DNA of 64,000 nt from DASQHW01 sp963837155 (GCA_963837155.1 CAWIMB010000002.1:1116001-1180000); one strand, 5' to 3'; counted from the stretch's first letter, positions 36,201 through 45,118 are shown. Translations and numbers: made by a program. Notes: a model not told the origin generated them from the sequence alone.

Positions 36201-37755
36201 CAGCTATGTCGTCACCCTCTACGACAACGTGGGCAACACCGCCACGTCCACGATCACGTTCACGAGCGACGTGACTGCGCCGTCGTTGACGGTGGCGACG
36301 GGTTCGACGGACGGCAAGGAGTATTTGTCGGGCACCACGTTGTACTTCAAGGGGAATACGTCGGGGAGCTTCACGTTCTCTTCGACGGTGTCGGATGGGG
36401 CGTCGGGTGTGCAGAAGACGAACTATCCGGCGACGTCGGGTGGGACCTGGTCGAACTTCACGCATTCGAACCAGGATGTGACGGGTGGTTCGCCGCACGT
36501 GTCGTCGTCGATCAGTTGGTCGTCGGTCGGGGCCGGGGACAGCTATGTCGTCACCCTCTACGACAACGTGGGGAACACCGCCACGTCGACGATCACCTTC
36601 ACGAGCGACGTGACTGCGCCGTCGTTGACGGTGGCGACGGGTTCGACGGACGGCAAGGAGTATTTGTCGGGCTCCACGTTGTACTTCAAGGGGAATACGT
36701 CGGGGAGCTTCACGTTCTCTTCGACGGTGTCGGATGGGGCGTCGGGTGTGCAGAAGACGAACTATCCGGCGACGTCGGGTGGGACCTGGTCGAACTTCAC
36801 GCATTCGAACCAGGATGTGACGGGTGGTTCGCCGCACGTGTCGTCGTCGATCAGTTGGTCGTCGGTCGGGGCCGGGGACAGCTATGTCGTCACCCTCTAC
36901 GACAACGTCGGGAACACCGCCACGTCGACGATCACGTTCACGAGCGACGTGACTGCGCCGTCGTTGACGGTGGCGACGGGTTCGACGGACGGCAAGGAGT
37001 ATTTGTCGGGCACCACGTTGTACTTCAAGGGGAATACGTCGGGGAGCTTCACGTTCTCTTCGACGGTGTCGGATGGGGCGTCGGGTGTGCAGAAGACGAA
37101 CTATCCGGCGACGTCGGGTGGGACCTGGTCGAACTTCACGCATTCGAACCAGGATGTGACGGGTGGTTCGCCGCACGTGTCGTCGTCGATCAGTTGGTCT
37201 TCGGTCGGGGCCGGGGACAGCTATGTCGTCACCCTCTACGACAACGTGGGGAACACCGCCACGTCCACGATCACGTTCACGAGCGACACGACCGCGCCGA
37301 CCGCCTCTGACGTGGCGTGCGCAAACACCGGCGTGGTGCGCAAGTACGAGGTCAACGAGGTCATCACGCTCACGTTCAGCGAGGCCGTCGATCCGGCGTC
37401 GATCGCGAGCGGCTGGAACGGCTCGGCCCGAACCGTCACCGTGAAGATCACCGACCAGGCCGGCCACGACCCCGTCACGTTCTTCGACGGCGCCGGCACC
37501 GGGACCCCGCTGCCCCTCGGCAGCATCGACAACGGTAGCGGCGGCTACACGGGCCAAGACGTCACGTTTGACAGCTCGTCGATGTCGTTGAGCGGCTCAG
37601 TGCTGTCGATCACGCTCGGGGCGCCTAACCGGAACGTCACGCAGGCGGGCGGCACCTCGACTGTGGTGTGGACCCCGAGCGGGACGGTCACCGACCGTGT
37701 GGGGAACGCGATGTCGACGAGCCCGCTGTCGAAGCCGACGTCGACGATGTGCTGA
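33237..37755 (+). CDS. Signal peptidase I (SipW/S26B type) fused to a giant Ig-like repeat protein; one internal frameshift
   Basis: About 1505 residues once one G is removed at 34739-34741. Helix 1 (about 6-25). S26 domain with catalytic Ser40 in VLSGSMRP and His80 in LVTHRV, the Ser-His archaeal/SipW arrangement, plus TKGDAN and IPKLG motifs. Helix 2 (137-152). Basic cytoplasmic loop. Helix 3 ending in AGVFAAFTATVSNTSNS, itself a SipW-type signal. Then ten Ig-like repeats and a final domain with ITLTFSEAVDPASI (SwmB-like). No C-terminal anchor or sortase motif. The protease could release the stalk in cis or in trans. Confidence 0.75.
33861..34920 (+). repeat. Three divergent Ig-like repeats (type 1)
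   Basis: Units begin at 33861, 34221 and 34575 (spacing 360, 354, then 346 to the next array). Shared motifs are AVIER-like starts, YYIYA, VTAGQTAVAL, GGPWTI and YRSASKT. The non-multiple-of-three last spacing independently exposes the frameshift near 34740. Confidence 0.8.
34921..35598 (+). repeat. Two near-identical 339-bp repeats (type 2)
   Basis: Copies start at 34921 and 35260, exactly 339 bases apart. Each encodes 113 residues with APSISIATAS, YFKGDTTGDFTLAATV and VPGSYTVTAVDQVGNS. DNA identity is very high, with only scattered third-position differences, so duplication is recent. Confidence 0.9.
35599..37293 (+). repeat. Five near-identical 339-bp repeats (type 3)
   Basis: Copies start at 35599, 35938, 36277, 36616 and 36955, each exactly 339 bases. 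Each encodes APSLTVATGSTDGKEYLSG, YFKGNTSGSFTF and SYVVTLYDNVGNTATST. Copies 1, 3 and 5 read GTTLYF while 2 and 4 read GSTLYF, an alternation that points to duplication of a two-unit block. Long open frames on the other strand and frames here are only shadows of this periodicity. Confidence 0.92.
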
Positions 37756-37763
37756 TGCGCGTG

Positions 37764-38000
37764 CTACAGGTGCACGACGGGACACGTCAGCGTGCGGGTG
37801 ATGCCGTCGACCAGCTGTACCTGCGACACGACCATCCGGCCGAGCTCGTCGATCGATCCGGCTTCGGTGCGCAAGATCACGTCATACGGACCGGTGACGT
37901 CGTCGGCCTGGACGACGCCCGGCAACTTGCGGCAGGCCTCCACGACCGCCGACGCCTTGCCGACCTCGGTCTGGATGAGGATGTACGCGCTCACGCTCAT
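37764..38000 (-). CDS. Stand-alone Lrp/AsnC ligand-binding (RAM) domain protein
   Basis: 78 residues from ATG 38000, preceded by AGGAG at good spacing. MSVSAYILIQTEVGKAS, LPGVVQADDVTGPYDVILRTEAG and ITRTLTCPVV form the RAM domain, without the DNA-binding helix-turn-helix. Such single-domain proteins bind amino acids and may modulate full-length Lrp regulators. It is divergent from pckG. Confidence 0.85.
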   Translation of the reverse strand: MSVSAYILIQTEVGKASAVVEACRKLPGVVQADDVTGPYDVILRTEAGSIDELGRMVVSQVQLVDGITRTLTCPVVHL

Positions 38001-38083
38001 GGGGCCGCTCCTGCGGGGTGATGGCGGCGGCATCGTAGCCCTGGCCTGGAATCACGGGTTCGATGCGTCCGCCGCAGCCGGAA

Positions 38084-38089
38084 TATCCT
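38084..38089 (+). promoter_or_regulatory. Candidate -10 element of pckG
   Basis: TATCCT, 9 bases before the ATG at 38099, with no ribosome-binding site between. It fits a leaderless or near-leaderless transcript. The -35 region is not clear. Confidence 0.35.
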
Positions 38090-38098
38090 TACGTGCTC

Positions 38099-39907
38099 AT
38101 GACCAGCTCATCGACGCCGCCCACCACCCACGCGAAGTTGCGAGCATGGGTCGAGCAGTGGACGGCGGTCCTCCAGCCGGATCAGGTCCATTGGTGTGAC
38201 GGGTCCGACGGGGAGTACGCCGAGCTGTGCCGGCGGCTGGTCGGCAGCGGAACGTTCACCGCCCTCGATCCCCGCAAGCGCCCGAACAGCTTCTACGCCC
38301 GCAGCGACCCCAGCGACGTCGCCCGCGTCGAGGACCGTACGTTCATCTGCAGCGAGCGTGAGGAGGACGCCGGGCCGACCAACAACTGGCGGGCACCCGA
38401 CGAGATGCGCGCCGAACTCACGCCGCTCTACACGGGCGCGATGCGCGGCCGCACCCTGTACGTCGTCCCGTTCTCGATGGGACCGCTCGGCTCTCGTATC
38501 GCGCACATCGGCGTGGAGCTCACCGACTCTGCCTACGTCGCCGCGAGCATGCGCACGATGACGCGCATGGGGAAAGGCGCGCTCGAGGTGCTCGGCAGCG
38601 ACGGAGAGTTCGTGCCGTGCGTCCACTCGGTGGGCATGCCGCTCGAGTCCGGCCGGCAGGACGTCCCGTGGCCGTGCAACACGCAGAAGTACATCGTGCA
38701 CTTTCCGGAGAAGCGCGAGATCTGGTCGTATGGCTCGGGCTACGGGGGGAACGCGCTGCTCGGCAAGAAGTGCTTCGCCTTGCGCATCGCGAGCGTGATG
38801 GCGCGCGACGAGGGCTGGCTCGCCGAGCACATGCTGATCCTGAAGCTCACGAATCCGCAGGGCGAGGTGCGCTACGTCGCGGGAGCATTCCCGAGTGCGT
38901 GCGGCAAGACCAACCTCGCGATGCTCATGCCGACGTTGCCGGGCTGGAAGGCCGAGACAATTGGTGACGACATCTGCTGGATGAAGTTCGGTGGCGACGG
39001 TCGCCTCTACGCGATCAACCCGGAATACGGGATGTTCGGCGTCGCGCCCGGCACCGGTCCGGACACGAACGCCAACGCGATCGCCGCGTTGACGCGCAAC
39101 ACCGTGTTCACGAACGTCGCGCGCACCGACGACGGCGACGTGTGGTGGGAAGGGTTGACCAAGACGAAGCCCGCGCACCTGACCGACTGGAAGGGCAACG
39201 ACTGGACGCCGGCTTCGGAGACGCCCGCCGCCCATCCGAACAGCCGGTTCACCGCGCCCCTGTCACAGGTGCCGTGCGTCGCGCCCGAGTGGGAGGACCC
39301 CGAAGGCGTGCCGATCTCGGCGATCCTTTTCGGGGGCCGGCGCCGCGGGACCGTGCCGCTCGTGACCGAGGCGTACAACTGGCGCCACGGAGTGTTCCTG
39401 GGCTCGATCATGGGATCCGAGACGACCGCGGCTGCCGCCGGCGCGGTCGGCAACTTGCGGCGAGACCCGTTCGCGATGCTGCCATTTTGTGGTTATCACA
39501 TGGGCGACTACTTCGCGCATTGGATCCGCATTGGTGCATCGGCCGACGAGACAAAGCTGCCGAAATTGTTCTACGTCAACTGGTTCCGCAAGGACGCCGA
39601 CGGCAAGTTCCTCTGGCCCGGCTACGGCGAGAACAGCCGTGTGCTGGCGTGGATTTTCGACCGCTCGGCCGGTCGCGCCGCGGCCAAGGACACTGCGATC
39701 GGCCGGCTCCCCGCACCCGGCAGCCTTCCGGTTGACGGCTTGGCGTTGGCGCCGGGCGCGCTCGACGACCTCGTGTCGGTCGACGAAGACGACTGGCGCG
39801 CGGAGCTCCCGCTGATCGAAGAGCACTACGCGGTCTTCGGTGATCGCCTCCCGACCGCGTTGCACGACGAGCTCGACGCGCTCGCAAAGCGTCTCACTGA
39901 ACGCTGA
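38099..39907 (+). CDS. pckG: Phosphoenolpyruvate carboxykinase (GTP)
   Basis: 602 residues, the length of GTP-type PEPCK. It interconverts oxaloacetate and PEP, the control point of gluconeogenesis or anaplerosis. The P-loop with reactive Cys, AGAFPSACGKTNLAML, the metal/GTP loop ETIGDDICWMKF, NPEYGMFGVAPGT and the R-loop RARPNSFYAR-like segment (KRPNSFYARSDPSD) are intact. The in-frame start at 38063 is less likely than ATG 38099. Confidence 0.95.
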   Translation: MTSSSTPPTTHAKLRAWVEQWTAVLQPDQVHWCDGSDGEYAELCRRLVGSGTFTALDPRKRPNSFYARSDPSDVARVEDRTFICSEREEDAGPTNNWRAPDEMRAELTPLYTGAMRGRTLYVVPFSMGPLGSRIAHIGVELTDSAYVAASMRTMTRMGKGALEVLGSDGEFVPCVHSVGMPLESGRQDVPWPCNTQKYIVHFPEKREIWSYGSGYGGNALLGKKCFALRIASVMARDEGWLAEHMLILKLTNPQGEVRYVAGAFPSACGKTNLAMLMPTLPGWKAETIGDDICWMKFGGDGRLYAINPEYGMFGVAPGTGPDTNANAIAALTRNTVFTNVARTDDGDVWWEGLTKTKPAHLTDWKGNDWTPASETPAAHPNSRFTAPLSQVPCVAPEWEDPEGVPISAILFGGRRRGTVPLVTEAYNWRHGVFLGSIMGSETTAAAAGAVGNLRRDPFAMLPFCGYHMGDYFAHWIRIGASADETKLPKLFYVNWFRKDADGKFLWPGYGENSRVLAWIFDRSAGRAAAKDTAIGRLPAPGSLPVDGLALAPGALDDLVSVDEDDWRAELPLIEEHYAVFGDRLPTALHDELDALAKRLTER

Positions 39908-39964
39908 ACGTACGAATGCCCCTGTTCTTTGGAGGGCGCGTACGGGTAGGTTGCGGGCACGGCT

Positions 39965-41137
39965 TTGCAAACCTCGCGGGAAGATTCTGACAGCGTCGCC
40001 GACGTTCGCGCGCTTCAGCGCGCTCGTCGCCGGCGATTTTTCTGGGCCGCGACCGCGCTGCTGGCGCTCGCGGCGGGCGTCATTGCGATCTGGCCCGCCA
40101 GCGATCGGTACCGAGCGAGCGCGGTCGTGGAGGTCGGCGCCGCGAATACCCAGGGATTACCAGTCTCGACGCTCGAGTACGACGCAAAGAAGCTCAATCA
40201 CGACGAGACCGTCAAGAGCATCATCGACAACGTCTTGAGCTCCGCCGTAGTGCGGGTGCACCTGACCGCGACGTCATCGAGCCTCGACGCGGCGATACGT
40301 CACGTACGCGACGCCGCCGAGAAAGTGCGCACCACGGCGGCGAGCGCCGCGACATTGCGTCCCGGCTCGCAAAGCCACGCGAAGACCACGCTCAAAGAGG
40401 CTGACGCCGCGCTCAAGGCCGAGCAAGCGAAGCTCGACACGATCAAGGGCAAGCTCGCGGAATGGCGGGCGAAGAACGGAGCAGCTGATCCTGCCGATGA
40501 GCTCAACGCCGCGGAAGACGTCTACGACGCCGCCGTCAACACGGGCAACGCGACTTCGATCAAGACCGCGTACGACGGCCTCATCGCGATCAAAGCGCTG
40601 AACACGCAGTACACCGGTCTGCAAGCCAAGGTCGCCGCGGAGACGACCGCGGTGGGCGAAGCGCAGAACACGCGCGACCAGGCTCGGTTCGCCCTCAGCC
40701 AAACACCGAAGTCGTCGACTCCCGCCGTCAACGTGTCGCCGATCCAAGAAGAGACCCTCGTCGAGGGTCGTACTGCGGGACGCCTGTCGCTCGCCGCGAT
40801 CATGCTGGTGATCGCGATCGCTGCGGCCGACGCGTTGTTCCTGACCCGCGTGAAGTTCGCGGTGCCCGACCCCGACGTCCTGCTGGCGCCGGTTCCTGTC
40901 CCCGCGCCGCCACCTCGGCCCGAGCCGGTCCCGGCGTACGTGCCGGAGCCCGTCACGACCGCGGTGCCGAACCGGCGCAGGTACCCGCGCCGCCGGCGTG
41001 AACGGGTCGCGGCGTCACCACTCGATCTGCCGAACATCGAAGTGCACCTCTTGGACCGCGAGGGTGGACTGCGCGGAATACAGCTGCGCAATGCCGGGGG
41101 AGCCCCAGCGACCAACGTGCAGCACCAACAGGAGTAG
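39965..41137 (+). CDS. Wzz-like membrane protein with coiled coil and Pro-rich tail
   Basis: 390 residues from TTG 39965. Helix 1 (about 25-43) is followed by RYRASAVVEVGAA, the Wzz-type external start, then a long Ala/Lys/Glu coiled coil (about 100-230). Helix 2 (about 270-290) is followed by a proline-rich stretch (VPVPAPPPRPEPVP) and an Arg-rich tail. The layout matches polysaccharide co-polymerases or chain-length regulators, but no polymerase gene is near. It sits 2 bases upstream of the DUF4397 gene. Confidence 0.5.
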   Translation: MQTSREDSDSVADVRALQRARRRRFFWAATALLALAAGVIAIWPASDRYRASAVVEVGAANTQGLPVSTLEYDAKKLNHDETVKSIIDNVLSSAVVRVHLTATSSSLDAAIRHVRDAAEKVRTTAASAATLRPGSQSHAKTTLKEADAALKAEQAKLDTIKGKLAEWRAKNGAADPADELNAAEDVYDAAVNTGNATSIKTAYDGLIAIKALNTQYTGLQAKVAAETTAVGEAQNTRDQARFALSQTPKSSTPAVNVSPIQEETLVEGRTAGRLSLAAIMLVIAIAAADALFLTRVKFAVPDPDVLLAPVPVPAPPPRPEPVPAYVPEPVTTAVPNRRRYPRRRRERVAASPLDLPNIEVHLLDREGGLRGIQLRNAGGAPATNVQHQQE

Positions 41138-41139
41138 TG

Positions 41140-41979
41140 ATGAACAGACAAGCGATGCCGCGTCTGCTGGGCGCGGTCGTGGGGATCGTGGCGCTGTTGG
41201 CGGTCATGACCGCTCCGGCCATCGCGCAGACGCGCGCCACCGCGAAGCTTCGCGTGGCGCATTTCTCTCCCGACACGCCGGGTGTCGACGTGTACCTCGA
41301 CGGCAAGAAGGCGGTCGGCAACATGGGGTTCCGCACGGTCACCGACTACTTGACGGTGCCGGGCGGGGACCACCAGCTCGCGCTGCGGCCGAGTGGAGCA
41401 CCGGCGACGTCGAAGCCAGTGCTCAGCGGTGCTGCCACGCTCGACGGCGGCAAGGCGTACACGGTTGCGGGGCTTGGTTCGCGCGCAACGCTGCACGCCG
41501 GGGTTTTCGTCGACGACGTGCAACCACCTCCGGCCGGGCAAGCCAACGTACGCGTCGTGCAGGCGGTCGTGGGCACGAAGGCGGTCGACGTGGCGCTCGG
41601 CGGTGGCGAGCCGCCGTTTAGCGATGTCCCGTTCGGCGAGGCAACGGACTACCGGTCTCTGCCTCCGGGCAGCTATCAGATCTCGCTGAAGGACACGAGT
41701 GGTGCGTCGTTGCTGAAGCCGACCGCTGTCGAGTTCGCTCCGGGTCTCACGTACACCCTCGCCGCGATCGGCGGCGGCGACTCGCCGGAGAACATCCTTC
41801 CCGTGGTCGACGAACGCGCAGCCGCGACGATGCCCGAGGGCGGGGTGGCAACCGGCGGGGGTGGCACGGCGGTGCGCGCGCATACGCCGAACCTCGCACT
41901 TCCGTTCGTCTTCGGTGGGGCGGCGGTGCTCATCGTGGGCGGGGGGATCCTGGCACGGCGTAGGAATCGCGTCGTGTGA
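41140..41979 (+). CDS. DUF4397 surface protein with C-terminal membrane anchor
   Basis: 279 residues. The signal peptide (about 5-29) ends APAIA before QTRATAKLRVAHFSPDTPGVDVYLDG, the DUF4397 opening. Two such beta domains follow. The C-terminus has NLALPFVFGGAAVLIVGGG then ARRRNR: hydrophobic helix plus positive tail as in sortase substrates, but LPFVFG is not a canonical LPxTG. AGGAG (41130-41134) precedes ATG 41140. It overlaps the sortase gene, its likely partner. Confidence 0.75.
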   Translation: MNRQAMPRLLGAVVGIVALLAVMTAPAIAQTRATAKLRVAHFSPDTPGVDVYLDGKKAVGNMGFRTVTDYLTVPGGDHQLALRPSGAPATSKPVLSGAATLDGGKAYTVAGLGSRATLHAGVFVDDVQPPPAGQANVRVVQAVVGTKAVDVALGGGEPPFSDVPFGEATDYRSLPPGSYQISLKDTSGASLLKPTAVEFAPGLTYTLAAIGGGDSPENILPVVDERAAATMPEGGVATGGGGTAVRAHTPNLALPFVFGGAAVLIVGGGILARRRNRVV

Positions 41980-42608
41980 CGCCGACCCGCGGCATCGTCA
42001 TCACGTTCGTGGCCGCGGTCTTGTACCTGTCCGGCGGCCGGACGTATGAGTGGGTGCCGCGCGAGGCGCCGTTGGTGAACGCACGCGTCACCGCCACGGA
42101 AACGCACGACCCGTGGGCCGTGACACCCTCGCTTCCCGAGTATCGCCCAACGCCAATCGTGCTGCGGGTCGCTGATCCCACGCGCGTGCAGATCCCGGCG
42201 ATCGGCGTCGACGCGCCCCTCGTGCGGCTCGGACTGCAGTCCGACGGCGCGATGGAGGTGCCCGCCGACTACGACACCCCGGGGTGGTACACGGGCGCGC
42301 CACGACCAGGTGAGAACGGCCCGGCCGTCATCGCCGGCCACGTCGACTCCAAGACCGGTCCGGCGGTGTTCTTCCATCTGGATGTGCTCCAGCCCGGAGA
42401 CGAGGTGCACATCCCGCGCGCCGACGGGAGGCGCAGCACGTTTGTCGTCACGCGTGTCAGCCGGTTCGACAAGAAGACGTTCCCCACCGTCGACGTGTTC
42501 GGTCCGACGAGCGCGCCCGAGCTCCGGCTCTTGACGTGCGGTGGCGACTTCGACTTCCTGCACCACACCTACCGCGCCAACGTGGTCGTCTTCGCGCGTC
42601 TGCGTTAG
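41976..42608 (+). CDS. Class F (actinobacterial) sortase
   Basis: 210 residues. An N-terminal signal-anchor is followed by the sortase barrel. Catalytic His in AVIAGHVDS, Cys in LLTCGGDFD, and Arg in YRANVVVFA are in the order of class E/F enzymes. The short form, without the class E extra insert, fits class F. It anchors or links surface proteins through a transpeptidation. GTG 41976 overlaps the DUF4397 stop by four bases, implying co-translation. Confidence 0.88.
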   Translation: MTPTRGIVITFVAAVLYLSGGRTYEWVPREAPLVNARVTATETHDPWAVTPSLPEYRPTPIVLRVADPTRVQIPAIGVDAPLVRLGLQSDGAMEVPADYDTPGWYTGAPRPGENGPAVIAGHVDSKTGPAVFFHLDVLQPGDEVHIPRADGRRSTFVVTRVSRFDKKTFPTVDVFGPTSAPELRLLTCGGDFDFLHHTYRANVVVFARLR

Positions 42609-42620
42609 CGTCCACGGCCG

Positions 42621-42893
42621 ATGGGCATCATCGGTTGGATCGTCGTGGGGTTCGTGGCCGGCGCGCTGGCGCGCGCGGTTACCGGTGGCGGATGGAATCT
42701 CGGCTGCCTCGGCACGATCGTCGTCGGCATCGTGGGCGGCCTCATCGGCGGGATGCTGTTCAACCTCGCCGGCGACGAAGGCATCGGCGACTTCGGCTTA
42801 CGATCGATGTTCGTCGCGTTCGTCGGCGCGGTGGTGTTGTTGCTGATCGTCGGCCTCGCGACCGGCCGCAACCGGCGCACCCGCGGGTACTAG
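42621..42893 (+). CDS. GlsB/YeaQ/YmgE family membrane protein
   Basis: 90 residues: three short Gly-rich helices with IIGWIVVGFVAGALAR, LGTIVVGIVGGLIGGML and a third hydrophobic helix, ending RNRRTRGY. Known as transglycosylase-associated or stress-response membrane proteins; no enzymatic activity established. Its last four bases overlap the convergent cold-shock-like gene. Confidence 0.85.
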   Translation: MGIIGWIVVGFVAGALARAVTGGGWNLGCLGTIVVGIVGGLIGGMLFNLAGDEGIGDFGLRSMFVAFVGAVVLLLIVGLATGRNRRTRGY

Positions 42894-43117
42894 ACCTCGG
42901 CGGTCGGGAGCCCGAGATCCGGCTCGGAACCAGCGCGCACGCGCGTCGCGCGTTCGTCGCCGTCGAGCTCGAAGACCACCCGCTGGCCCTGACGCAACAT
43001 GCGGAAGATCGAACCTTCGAGCGCGTTGGCTGCCAGCACGATCTCGGCCCGGTCGGTGTCGCGCACGACGATGCCCTCGCGCGTCGCCGGGTCGAACATC
43101 TTTACGGTGCCCTGCAT
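42890..43117 (-). CDS. Cold-shock-domain-like small protein
   Basis: 75 residues. MQGTVKMFDPATREGIVV replaces the usual GTVKWFNxxKGFGFI; later QRVVFELDGDERATRVR keeps the CSD ending. The RNP1 aromatic residues are lost, so single-strand nucleic-acid binding may be weak or different. Probable OB-fold protein. Confidence 0.65.
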   Translation of the reverse strand: MQGTVKMFDPATREGIVVRDTDRAEIVLAANALEGSIFRMLRQGQRVVFELDGDERATRVRAGSEPDLGLPTAEV

Positions 43118-43220
43118 TCTTCTTCTCCGCTCTTGGTGCTTCGCACCGGGCCGCTCGGGCCCCGGCTCGGGCGCCGCACGATACGTGCGACGCGCTCCCT
43201 CGCCTCAGGGGGACCGACGC

Positions 43221-43410
43221 CTAGCCCTTGACGACCTTGCCGGCCTTGAGGCACGACGTGCAGACGTTCAGTCGCTTGGGCGTGCCGTTCACGACCGCGC
43301 GCGACGCGCTGCACGTTCGGATTCCACCGCCGCTTCGTGCGTCGGTGCGAGTGGCTGAGACGCATGCCGAAGATCGGCTTCTTGCCGCACACGTCGCAAA
43401 CGGATGCCAT
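43221..43410 (-). CDS. rpmB: 50S ribosomal protein L28, frameshifted
   Basis: ATG 43410 begins MASVCDVCGKKPIFGMRLSHSHRRTKRRWNPNVQRV's opening pattern: CDVCGKK, then HSHRRTKRRW. The frame then diverges, while the correct ending VVNGTPKRLNVCTSCLKAGK, stopping at 43221, is in the next frame. The 190-base span is one base too long, so an extra base lies in the CG run around 43296-43303. Two CxxC pairs mark the zinc-binding (C+) L28. An essential-type gene, so a sequencing indel is most likely. Confidence 0.9.
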
Positions 43411-43489
43411 TACGAACACACCTCGGGGTAGGAAGGGTCGAGCCACGGGGAACCGAACCCGGAGAGGCTAGCACCGGTGCTCGACTAGC

Positions 43490-43495
43490 TACGAT
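43490..43495 (+). promoter_or_regulatory. Candidate -10 element of the DAK-like gene
   Basis: TACGAT, 8 bases before ATG 43504. The upstream GTG at 43498 is only two bases from it, so ATG 43504 is the more plausible start. No ribosome-binding site is seen. Confidence 0.35.
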
Positions 43496-43503
43496 CAGTG
43501 CTA

Positions 43504-45118
43504 ATGCTCACCTCGCTGTCGGCGGCCGACCTGCGCCAAGCCGTGCTGCGGTTCCGGGACGCGCTGCGCGCGCACCAAGAAGAGCTCAACCGGCTGAACG
43601 TCTATCCGGTGCCGGACGGCGACACGGGCACGAATATGGCGCTCACGCTCGAGTCCGTGAGCAGTGAGCTGGCCACCGCCAGCTCGATGAGCGAGGTGTG
43701 CCACGCGATCAGCCGCGGATCGTTGATGGGCGCGCGCGGCAACTCGGGCGTGATCACTTCGCAGATCCTGCGTGGGCTCGTCGAAGGATTCGGCACCCTG
43801 GACGCGATCGACGGCCCGGCCTTTGCGGCCGGGCTCCGCGTCGGCGCCGACGCCGCATACCAGGCGGTGATGCGCCCGGTCGAGGGCACGATCCTCACCG
43901 TCGTACGCGAGGCCGCCGAAGCGGTCGAGGCCGCGAGTGGTGGCGCGCTCGGCGAGCTGCTCGAGCGCGGCTTCGACGCCGCGTGCGTCGCGGTCGACAA
44001 CACGCCCGAGCTACTTCCGGTCTTGCGTGACGCCGGCGTCGTCGATGCGGGCGGCAAGGGGTTCACGCTGCTGCTCGCCGCGCTGCTCGAAGTGGTGGCC
44101 GGGCGCCCGATCCCCGAACCGGAGATCGTCACGACACCGGCCGCGGTCTCTGCCCACCTCGCGGGCGAGGACGTCGCCGGCTTGCGCTACGAGGTCATGT
44201 ATCTGCTCGACGCCGACGACGCGACGATTCCCGCGTTTCGCGATGCATGGAGCGCGATCGGTGACTCGATCGTGGTCGTCGGGGGCGACGGCCTGTGGAA
44301 CTGCCACATACACACCAACAACATCGGCGGTTCGATCGAAGCCGGTCTCGATGCCGGCCGCCCTCGCAACGTCCGCGTCACCGACTTGTTCGAACAGGTC
44401 GGCGAGGAGCGCTGGGTGCACGAAGCGGAAGTAGTCGCCGACCTGACCGGTGCGGTCACAGTTACCACGGCGGTGGTCGCGGTCGGCGTCGGTGAGGGCG
44501 TGCGGAGGTTGTTGACCAGCCTCGGCGTGCAGCAGGTGATCGCAGGCGGCCAGTCGATGAATCCCTCGACGGCCCAGATTCTCGAAGCCGTGGAGGCGTG
44601 CAACGCGAACGCGGTCGTCGTACTGCCGAACAACAAGAACATCGTGGCCGTCGCGAAGCAGGTCGACGATCTCACCGAGAAGGCCGTGCAAGTGATCGCG
44701 ACCCACAGCATCCCCGAAGCGCTCGCCGCGCTCGTCGAGTACGACCCCAACGCGTCGTGCGAAGCGAACGCGCAAGCGATGGACGCGGCACTCGAGCGCG
44801 TCCGCACGGGCGAAATCACCCAGGCCGTGCGCGACGCCGCAATCGACGGCGCGAACGTGCGCGCGGGCGACTGGATCGCGTTCGACGCGCGACGGGCTCG
44901 TCGCCGCGACCGCCTCACCCGCCGACGCGGTGTCCAAGCTGCTCGAGGAGCTCGTCGACGACGACAGTGAGATCATCACCGTGCTCGTCGGCAGCGACGC
45001 GCCCGCGAACGAGACGGATCGCATCCGCGAACACATCGAGTTCCGGTTCCCGCACGTCGAGGTCGAGTTCCACGACGGCGGCCAGCCGCTCTACCCGTAT
45101 CTTGTCGGGGTTGAGTAA
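43504..45118 (+). CDS. DAK-phosphatase/DegV-fusion family protein (FakA-like), C-terminal frameshift
   Basis: DhaL-like ATP domain with NVYPVPDGDTGTNMALTL and RGSLMGARGNSGVITSQIL (metal and nucleotide loops), then the FakA-type middle and a C-terminal domain. Homologues are fatty-acid kinase FakA or YloV proteins, transferring phosphate to an acyl chain held by FakB. The frame breaks after AGDWIAFD; GLVAATASPADAVSKLLEELV to the stop at 45118 is one base out, with an extra G near 44887. Followed by recG with TTG start inside its last codons. Confidence 0.85.

Noticed and set aside
34921..37293. Possible CRISPR-like or mobile repeat array.
   Set aside because: Units are 339 bp, contiguous, without spacers, and in frame with a coding sequence; they are protein-domain repeats.
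34888..37557. Very long minus-strand open frame (~889 codons) across the repeat array, and a plus-strand out-of-frame one (35493-37310).
   Set aside because: Both arise from the exact 339-bp periodicity (a multiple of three) in GC-rich DNA; their peptides are Arg- or Gly/Asp-rich with no family features, while the chosen frame encodes Ig-like domains.
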